Positions 1 through 4,814 of a stretch of DNA of 8,031 nt are shown here, in pieces. The translations under genes and the position numbers were made by a program. The notes under the pieces were generated by a model. The model saw only the letters and a program-made list of their open reading frames with translations. It ran no database searches and was not told the DNA's origin. Within the stretch, counting starts at the first letter, position 1. Each line of letters begins with the position of its first letter. Source of the stretch: Clostridiales bacterium (GTDB taxonomy: Bacteria; Bacillota; Clostridia; Lachnospirales; Lachnospiraceae). Location: NCBI GenBank assembly GCA_021203115.1, contig JAJQBV010000074.1, forward strand, positions 1 through 8,031, given 5' to 3'.

Positions 1-37
1 CCCCGCTGTCAGTACATTGAGACAGCGGGGGATTTTT
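1..37. terminator. Intrinsic terminator, probably bidirectional, at the 3' end of mecA
   Basis: Positions 1-10 and 21-30 form a perfect 10-bp GC-rich stem with a 10-nt loop. On the plus strand the stem is followed by G-A and five T (33-37), which fits an intrinsic terminator for a gene entering from the left edge. On the minus strand the hairpin begins 23 nt past the mecA stop codon and is preceded by the matching A run, as in bidirectional terminators. The T run needed on the minus strand would lie outside the window, so that half is inferred. Confidence 0.85.
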
Positions 38-53
38 CGTTTAAAATAAGATG

Positions 54-788
54 TCAGATCTTCGCCAGCATATGGACAGCCTTCCCTGTGAGGATTGTCC
101 TGCCGTGCTCCCGGCAAAAAGCCTCGGTGGCAGGCAGACACCGTCTTTTCTCAAGAAAAGCAGACATGGTCATGATAATCCGGCCAAACTCCATGGCCGT
201 GTGCGGCTGCTGGTGCAGAAAAAGGAGATACTCATTGGTCCGGGGATCCCGGTAGAGCGTGCTCTCTCCTCTGTATGCACCGGCCGCTGCCTGACAGGCA
301 TGAATCGCAGCCTCTGTATCCGTGAAGGCGAAGAGGCAGACCTGATCGGCGGGGAGTTCCTTTGCGGGAGGCGCCTGCTTCGCAACGGCATTCGTGATCT
401 CCTGCCTCAGCTGGTTCAGGAGACCGGCCAGCTCATCCGGAATGTGCGGAGCGGACTCCGGAGTATCACTTTCCTCCTCATCCGGCTCCTCGTCGCTGAA
501 AAAATGAGAAAACTCCGAAAAGCGGGTGTCCAGCTCATCCGGCGATTCGACCTTGGTGATGATCAGTACGATCTTTTCCGCGGAAAGCGGAATGGCTTCT
601 ACCATAAGCGGAATATCTTCTGCTTCGAATCCGAAATCAATGGAAGCCTGCTCCATCATGTCCTGAAAAAGCGCCCTTGTTTTCTCGGTGCCGTAGGCCA
701 GCTCACTCAGCTTGATATGGCGTTCCGCCAGATCCTCTTTGGTGAGGGTGCAGCGAATCTGCTGTTCATTTAATTTTTCGATCTTCAT
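54..788 (-). CDS. mecA: Adaptor protein MecA (ClpC adaptor)
   Basis: This 244-residue cytosolic protein has the MecA family layout. In this family the N-terminal domain captures substrates and the C-terminal domain binds the ClpC unfoldase, so that targets are delivered to ClpCP for degradation. In Bacillus subtilis the best known target is ComK. The N-terminal domain (about residues 1-82) begins with the typical MKIEKLNE and contains a DFGFEAEDIPLMVEAIPLS segment. Next comes a variable, strongly acidic linker (about 92-145, with runs of E and D at 98-108). The C-terminal domain (about 148-244) contains EYLLFLHQ and a YRGESTLYRDPRTNEY-type core. It is slightly longer than the B. subtilis protein (218 residues), and the linker accounts for this. 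The start is supported by an AAGGAAGTGA ribosome binding site at 793-802 and a promoter at 814-842. The gene appears monocistronic. The target in this organism is unknown, because many clostridia lack an obvious ComK. Confidence 0.93.
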   Translation of the reverse strand: MKIEKLNEQQIRCTLTKEDLAERHIKLSELAYGTEKTRALFQDMMEQASIDFGFEAEDIPLMVEAIPLSAEKIVLIITKVESPDELDTRFSEFSHFFSDEEPDEEESDTPESAPHIPDELAGLLNQLRQEITNAVAKQAPPAKELPADQVCLFAFTDTEAAIHACQAAAGAYRGESTLYRDPRTNEYLLFLHQQPHTAMEFGRIIMTMSAFLEKRRCLPATEAFCREHGRTILTGKAVHMLAKI

Positions 789-813
789 GGTATCACTTCC
801 TTAACTGGCTAAC

Positions 814-842
814 ATAATAACAAAAAATCTGTCGAATAGCAA
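814..842 (-). promoter_or_regulatory. Sigma-A promoter of mecA
   Basis: On the minus strand, TTGCTA (837-842) and TATTAT (814-819) are separated by exactly 17 bp. They match the -35 consensus at 4 of 6 positions and the -10 consensus at 5 of 6. Transcription would start near 807, giving a leader of about 20 nt that carries only the ribosome binding site. The position just upstream of mecA and the ideal spacing make this convincing. Confidence 0.72.
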
Positions 843-851
843 TAAAAATAG

Positions 852-880
852 TTGAAATCTTTTTGACCCTGTGATATAAA
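852..880 (+). promoter_or_regulatory. Divergent sigma-A promoter reading into the 887-1350 leader
   Basis: TTGAAA (852-857) and TATAAA (875-880) are separated by 17 bp, and each matches consensus at 5 of 6 positions. The expected start of transcription is near 887. No convincing start codon with a ribosome binding site follows until 1351, so the transcript would carry a leader of about 460 nt before the 71-codon gene, or would itself be a non-coding RNA. It lies back to back with the mecA promoter. Confidence 0.7.
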
Positions 881-886
881 GGATAC

Positions 887-1350
887 ATGAGTATTCCGTT
901 TCAGACGGACAGGTTACATATTCATTACCGCAATATCATTTGCAGTACATTTCGTACATTTGGATTTTGCATTTGCGGTAAGTTTAGAAGATGATATATC
1001 TTCTGTGACATTCCAGTGATCCTGATGGGTCATCGTATAGTATTTCCGAGATTTTATGATTTACACAGCAGAAGTATGGGGGTATCTGTCCTGTGAAACG
1101 AACGCTCTGTCTATATCCTTTTTGTCAGTATATGAGAAATCAATGGAAAAGCTGACAAAAAGTAGAAAGGAGGGGAGAGGTATTTTTTTCGGCAGGCAGG
1201 TGCTCTTTTTATTTTTCATAATTCTTACGAAAGGAAGGTACAAAGATACGATAAAAGATTTCAGTTTACCGGAGGACCTGCTCGCAGACACAGAACGGAT
1301 TCTGTATATCACGAAATAAGCTTCCGTTTTGGTTACAAAGGGGTGGTAAT
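887..1350 (+). other. Long inverted-repeat-rich leader or candidate non-coding RNA
   Basis: This stretch holds no convincing gene but at least four inverted repeats in a row downstream of a good promoter. They are: a 9-bp arm pair at 925-933/973-981; a 7-bp hairpin at 986-992/998-1004 with a 5-nt loop; a 6-bp hairpin at 1017-1022/1027-1032 with one G-U pair; and an 11-bp perfect arm pair at 1118-1128/1152-1162 (CTTTTTGTCAG and its complement) around a 23-nt loop. I do not recognise any known riboswitch or T-box consensus. An 87-codon open frame at 1056-1319 crosses the region but lacks a plausible ribosome binding site at any in-frame start. Function is unknown: it could be a regulatory leader for the gene at 1351 or a stand-alone RNA. 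Confidence 0.4.
937..980 (+). repeat. Degenerate short tandem repeat, CATTTGCrGTA type
   Basis: Four adjacent copies begin with CATTT: 937-947 (CATTTGCAGTA), 948-956 (CATTTCGTA), 957-969 (CATTTGGATTTTG) and 970-980 (CATTTGCGGTA). The first and last copies differ at one base of eleven. The array lies about 50 nt downstream of the predicted transcription start and inside the 925-981 inverted repeat. It may be a protein binding array or only local sequence duplication. Confidence 0.4.
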
Positions 1351-1566
1351 ATGCAAAAAAAGCATAATAATGGTTATGCCCTGATGGTGGAACTGCAGAA
1401 CTATGAGCAGCAGGGAATTTCAATCTGGCTGGAGGGCTGCCCCAGCGATCCGGCCGATGTGATGAATGCTGTCAGGGTAAGAGAAGGGATTTCCTACATG
1501 AGAGACTATGTTTTTCGTGCGGGAGAATTAAGAGAAGTACGATTTGATAAGATTACGGGATCATAA
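1351..1566 (+). CDS. Small protein of unknown function (71 residues)
   Basis: This is a 71-residue, probably cytosolic protein with no membrane segment and no signal peptide. I do not recognise a named family. The visible sequence is MQKKHNNGYALMVELQNY, then an EQQGISIWLEGCPSDP stretch, then a likely helical part (ADVMNAVRVREGISYMRDYV), and an end of EVRFDKITGS. The start is supported by AAAGGGGTGG at 1337-1346, about seven bases before the ATG measured from its core. Amino-acid composition and codon use look normal for a real gene. It is preceded by the long structured leader and followed within 30 nt by a GC-rich hairpin, so it seems to form its own transcription unit. The name and job are left open. 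Confidence 0.7.
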   Translation: MQKKHNNGYALMVELQNYEQQGISIWLEGCPSDPADVMNAVRVREGISYMRDYVFRAGELREVRFDKITGS

Positions 1567-1592
1567 GCCATGTGATTACCGGACATCGGTAT

Positions 1593-1630
1593 GCGGCCGG
1601 CACAGGACTCTGCCGGCCGCGTATTGTTGA
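1593..1630 (+). terminator. GC-rich terminator-like hairpin after the 71-codon gene
   Basis: GCGGCCGGCA (1593-1602) pairs perfectly with TGCCGGCCGC (1611-1620) around an 8-nt loop. The stem begins 26 nt past the stop codon of the upstream gene. The following bases (GTATTGTTGAT) are T-rich but not a clean T run, so termination may be incomplete. An in-frame ATG for the GH18 frame at 1591 sits at the foot of this stem, which argues against its use as a start. Confidence 0.65.
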
Positions 1631-1639
1631 TAAAAGGGT

Positions 1640-1668
1640 TTGCAGTGAACGGTAAATTCATGTATACT
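1640..1668 (+). promoter_or_regulatory. Possible promoter of the GH18 gene
   Basis: TATACT (1663-1668) matches the -10 consensus at 5 of 6 positions. TTGCAG (1640-1645) lies exactly 17 bp upstream but matches the -35 consensus at only 3 of 6. It sits between the upstream terminator hairpin and the GH18 ribosome binding site, which is where a promoter is needed. A sporulation sigma factor is an alternative for this kind of gene; I cannot tell which from the sequence. Confidence 0.4.
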
Positions 1669-1710
1669 GTACGAAGGAGACAGGCGGCGGGGGAGGCCGT
1701 GTCTGTCACA

Positions 1711-1718
1711 GGAGGAGG
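1711..1718 (+). promoter_or_regulatory. Ribosome binding site that fixes the GH18 start at 1723
   Basis: GGAGGAGG at 1711-1718 is near-perfect and ends four bases before ATG 1723. The longer in-frame start at 1591 has no such site and sits at the base of a terminator hairpin. Confidence 0.8.
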
Positions 1719-1722
1719 AAGA

Positions 1723-3456
1723 ATGGCTTCACAAAAGAGCAGAAAGCAATACAGGCAGAAGGTCTTTCTTATTCTGGCGGTGATTTTGCTGGCGGTTGTC
1801 ATCGCGGGCATTACGATGCTGACCACGGTGGTCAGAAAGTATTCCCCGTCAAAGGAGACGACGGACTACGCTTCCTACTATGGGCTTGAGACGGAGGAGG
1901 ATGTCCTGATTTCATATGATAATGAGATTCTGGAGGAGAAGGGCCTTTATCTGGACGGGGAGGTTTACGTTCCCTATGATGTCCTCCATTCTTATTTAAA
2001 TGCAAGGTTTTACTGGGACAGCACGGAGCAGATTTTGCGGTACACACTGCCGGAGGGGATTGTGGAGGCCGCCGCGGAGACGGCACAGTATACTGTTGCG
2101 AAGGAGAGCCGCACGGCGGAGTACACCGTCGTCCGTGTTCTGGACGGACAGATGTATCTGTCTCTTTCTTTTGTGACACAGTATACGGATCTTCGCTGGG
2201 AGTATTATGAGGATCCGAATCGCGTTGTAATCTCTGACATATGGGGCGAGGTGGAGTATACCGCCGTAAAGCACAGCACACAGCTGCGTGAGCTCGGTGG
2301 CATCAAGAGCAGCATCCTCACGGAGCTGGAGAAGGGAGACCGCGTTTTGATCCTTGAGGAGCTGGACTCGTGGGCGCAGGTCTGTACAGAGGACGGTCTG
2401 ATCGGGTATATCAAGCTGAGCGCGCTGGGAGACGGGCAGACGGAGATGTATGCCAGCAGCTATGAGGAGCCGGTATACACGCGGATTTCCAGAGATTATA
2501 CGATCAATATGGCGTGGCATCAGGTGACGACGCAGGAGTCGAATTCCTCCGTTTCCTCCGTTTTGTCCGCCACAACAGGGGTCAATGTGATTTCACCCAC
2601 ATGGTTTTATCTGAACGATAATTCCGGCGGCATCGCTTCGCTGGCAAGTGCAGACTATGTGACGTACTGCCATGAACAGGGCGTGGAGGTCTGGGCGCTG
2701 ATCAGCAATCTGGAAAATTCCGAGGTGGATACGACACAGGTTCTGAGCGTGACATCCGCCAGGGACGCGCTGGTAAATAATCTTATTTCAGAGGCTGTCA
2801 AATATGACCTGGACGGCATCAATGTCGATTTTGAGAGTCTGGACGGTGAGGCCGGAACCGGTTTTCTCCAGTTTATCCGGGAACTGTCCCTGAAGTGCGA
2901 GAGCAACGGGCTTGTCCTCTCCGTTGATAACTACGCGCCGGCATCCCACAATCTGTTTTATAACAGGGAGGAGCAGGCGGTGTTTGCGGACTATATTGTC
3001 CTGATGGCTTACGATGAGCATTATAACGGCTCGGACGAGGGATCGGTGGCCTCCCTGAGTTTTGTGACACAGGCAGTGGAGGATACGCTGGAGGAGGTCT
3101 CTGCCGATCAGCTGATTCTCGGCATTCCTTTCTATACCTGGCTGTGGAAGCTGACGCCGGAGGAGGGGACGGATGACGGCAGCTATACCGTCACGAGCGA
3201 GGCCCTCGGCATGAGCGAGGCGGAGGCGCGGGTCGCGGCAAACGGGGCGGTCTATGAGTGGCTGGAGGATTGCGGGCAGTATTATGCCGAGTATGAGTAT
3301 GACGGAAGTACCTATAAAGTCTGGCTGGAGGATCAGAATTCCATTGCCGAGAAGCTGAAGGTGCGGCAGTCCTACGGACTTGCGGGGGCATCGTTCTGGA
3401 AGCTCGGATTCGAAAAAAACACCGTCTGGAATACGATCGCGGAGTACCTGCAGTGA
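1723..3456 (+). CDS. Membrane-anchored GH18 glycosidase with SH3 domain (spore cortex hydrolase type)
   Basis: From ATG 1723 this is a 577-residue protein. Domains in order: a short basic N-terminus and one hydrophobic segment (about 14-37), a signal anchor or uncleaved signal; a beta-rich region (about 60-172) resembling the copper-amine-oxidase N-terminal or stalk domain of clostridial wall proteins; a bacterial SH3 domain (about 175-235, with KGDRVLILEELDSWAQV and DGLIGYIKLSAL); and a GH18 barrel (about 287-576). The GH18 catalytic signature is DGINVDFE, with Asp369 and the presumed acid Glu371. The position often held by a second Asp is Asn367. MAYDEHY (428-434) and SFWKLGF (557-563, with Trp559) are further GH18 landmarks. 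SleL/YaaH-type relatives cut N-acetylglucosamine linkages in spore cortex. The next gene is a CwlD-like amidase, which supports a role in the spore wall or germination. A general cell-wall hydrolase is the alternative. Confidence 0.88.
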   Translation: MASQKSRKQYRQKVFLILAVILLAVVIAGITMLTTVVRKYSPSKETTDYASYYGLETEEDVLISYDNEILEEKGLYLDGEVYVPYDVLHSYLNARFYWDSTEQILRYTLPEGIVEAAAETAQYTVAKESRTAEYTVVRVLDGQMYLSLSFVTQYTDLRWEYYEDPNRVVISDIWGEVEYTAVKHSTQLRELGGIKSSILTELEKGDRVLILEELDSWAQVCTEDGLIGYIKLSALGDGQTEMYASSYEEPVYTRISRDYTINMAWHQVTTQESNSSVSSVLSATTGVNVISPTWFYLNDNSGGIASLASADYVTYCHEQGVEVWALISNLENSEVDTTQVLSVTSARDALVNNLISEAVKYDLDGINVDFESLDGEAGTGFLQFIRELSLKCESNGLVLSVDNYAPASHNLFYNREEQAVFADYIVLMAYDEHYNGSDEGSVASLSFVTQAVEDTLEEVSADQLILGIPFYTWLWKLTPEEGTDDGSYTVTSEALGMSEAEARVAANGAVYEWLEDCGQYYAEYEYDGSTYKVWLEDQNSIAEKLKVRQSYGLAGASFWKLGFEKNTVWNTIAEYLQ

Positions 3457-3493
3457 TCATTTTGCCTGATTGGCGTGTATAGAATGAAAATTT

Positions 3494-3541
3494 CTCTCAT
3501 ATCATGTACAAATCGGTTTGGCATGATATGGGAGTTTTTTT
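3494..3541 (+). terminator. Hairpin with T7 tail between the GH18 and amidase genes
   Basis: Positions 3494-3506 pair with 3522-3534 over 13 bp with a single G-U wobble. The central nine pairs (CATATCATG/CATGATATG) are perfect and the loop is 15 nt. Seven T follow at once (3535-3541). This is the form of an intrinsic terminator, although the stem is fairly AT-rich. It begins 38 nt past the GH18 stop codon. Because it covers the first ATG codons of the amidase frame, it may act as a partial terminator or attenuator within a two-gene unit. Confidence 0.6.
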
Positions 3542-4235
3542 GAGGGAAAAAGCGGAATTGGTGATGGCGGTTGTCCTGATCGCCGCAGCGATCCTTGTGG
3601 CGCCGCGGTCAGCCGAATATGTGATGAGTATGAAGGCAAAAACAGCTGCGACGGTGGTGGTGATCGACCCGGGACACGGTGCGGATGATCCGGGAAAGGT
3701 GGGCGTATCGGGCGTCAACGAAAAAGATCTGAATCTGGAGATCTCATTGAAGCTGCGGGAGTATCGGGAGGAGGAGGGAATCCGCGTGGTGATGACGAGT
3801 ACGGAGGATGTCAGCCTTGCGGAAAGCGATGCGCAGAGCGTGAAGGTGTCGGATCTGAAACGGCGGGTGGAGATTATTGAAGAAGCGCAGGCGGCTCTGG
3901 CGGTCAGTATTCATCAGAACAGCTATACGGACAGCGCTGTCAGCGGCGCGCAGGTTTTTTATTATGCGGATTCGGATGAGGGCGCGGCTCTGGCCGGGAT
4001 TTTGCAGGAGAGCCTGATCGAGAATCTGGACCCGTCCAACACCCGTGCGGCGAAAGCAAACACGAGCTATTACATCCTGAAAAAGACCTCCGTCCCCACC
4101 GTGATCGTGGAGTGCGGATTTCTGTCGAATGCAAGGGAGGAGGCTTTGCTGTCCGAGGAGGATTATCAGGAAAAGGCGGCACAGGCGATCTGTGAGGGAA
4201 TCCGGAGGTATCTGGGGCAGGACTCAGATCTCTAA
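3540..4235 (+). CDS. cwlD: N-acetylmuramoyl-L-alanine amidase, CwlD-like (Amidase_3)
   Basis: This zinc-dependent amidase cleaves the bond between N-acetylmuramic acid and the stem peptide. CwlD members act during sporulation to produce the muramic-delta-lactam of the cortex. Counting from TTG 3540 (231 residues), a hydrophobic anchor lies at about 8-23 and the catalytic domain starts with VVVIDPGHG. Zinc ligands are His46 (DPGHG), Glu61 (NEKDLNLEI) and His125 (SIHQN), and the catalytic Glu191 is in VECGFLSN. All are present, so the enzyme should be active. The GAQVFYY and DPSNTRAAKA segments are typical of CwlD. The start is uncertain. ATG 3504 and ATG 3528 lie in a terminator-like stem and have no ribosome binding site. 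TTG 3540 has GGGAG at 3530-3534 and gives a basic, hydrophobic N-terminus of usual length. ATG 3564 is a further option. The 3' end overlaps the convergent phosphoesterase gene by 12 bp. Confidence 0.88.
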   Translation: MREKAELVMAVVLIAAAILVAPRSAEYVMSMKAKTAATVVVIDPGHGADDPGKVGVSGVNEKDLNLEISLKLREYREEEGIRVVMTSTEDVSLAESDAQSVKVSDLKRRVEIIEEAQAALAVSIHQNSYTDSAVSGAQVFYYADSDEGAALAGILQESLIENLDPSNTRAAKANTSYYILKKTSVPTVIVECGFLSNAREEALLSEEDYQEKAAQAICEGIRRYLGQDSDL

Positions 4236-4814
4236 AAAATATTTTTCATATGCGTTGATGATCTTCGTATCCAGATAGGAGTTTTCCCGCTTCAGTGTGT
4301 AATCATACTGCATGTGTACATGTCCGTGAAGCATGTAGGCAGGACGGTATTTTTCCAACAGCGGGAAAAAGGCCTCGTAACCCCGGTGGGGTGCGTCATC
4401 CGCGTCGCCGATGCCCCGAAGGGGCGCATGGGTGACCAGCACATCGAAGCCTCCGTACCGGCGGATTTGGAGTGCTACTTTGCGGATCCGGCGCCTCATC
4501 TGAGCCTCGGTATACATGTAGGCGCCCTCCTTGTAGGGGACACAGCCTCCCAGACCGAGGAAACGCACACCGTTGTAGAGGAAGACGCGGTCGTCGATGC
4601 AGACGCAGCCATCCGGTGCGATCCGGTCATAGCAATGGTCGTGGTTCCCGTGTGCATAGAGAACGGGGACATTGGCAAATGTGACCAGAAAGGACAGATA
4701 GCGGGGATCGAGATCCCCGCAGGAGACGATAAGGTCCGTATCGGTCAGACGATTTTCGTTGTAGTGGTTCCAGAGCGCCGGCGATTCCCTGTCGGCAATA
4801 GCCATGATTTTCAT
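4224..4814 (-). CDS. Calcineurin-like metallophosphoesterase, YfcE-like size
   Basis: This 196-residue cytosolic protein carries the ordered metal-binding motifs of the calcineurin-like phosphoesterase superfamily: Asp8 in AIADRES, GD at 33-34, GNHDH at 56-60, THAP at 128-131 and HGHVH at 163-167. The first motif is normally D-x-H; here it is D-R-E (Asp8, Glu10), so one metal ligand is changed. I recall D-x-E in related clostridial proteins, so this is probably a subfamily trait and not decay. The substrate (phosphomonoester or phosphodiester) cannot be told from sequence. Its ATG overlaps the stop codon of the upstream ParB-like/BMP gene as ATGA, and its ribosome binding site lies inside that gene, so the two are translationally coupled. 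No terminator is visible after its stop codon. Confidence 0.85.
   Translation of the reverse strand: MKIMAIADRESPALWNHYNENRLTDTDLIVSCGDLDPRYLSFLVTFANVPVLYAHGNHDHCYDRIAPDGCVCIDDRVFLYNGVRFLGLGGCVPYKEGAYMYTEAQMRRRIRKVALQIRRYGGFDVLVTHAPLRGIGDADDAPHRGYEAFFPLLEKYRPAYMLHGHVHMQYDYTLKRENSYLDTKIINAYEKYFLEI

Noticed and set aside
51..773. Long plus-strand open frame opposite mecA
   Set aside because: It mirrors the mecA coding region, lacks a ribosome binding site and has no recognisable domain. mecA on the other strand is clear.
1337..1346. Possible T-box-like GGGTGG motif before the 71-codon gene
   Set aside because: The rest of the T-box antiterminator consensus is missing. The motif is better explained as the ribosome binding site.
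1591..1722. 44-codon N-terminal extension of the GH18 protein
   Set aside because: Its ATG sits at the base of the 1593-1620 hairpin, it has no ribosome binding site, and it would put 57 residues before the hydrophobic anchor. ATG 1723 has GGAGGAGG upstream.
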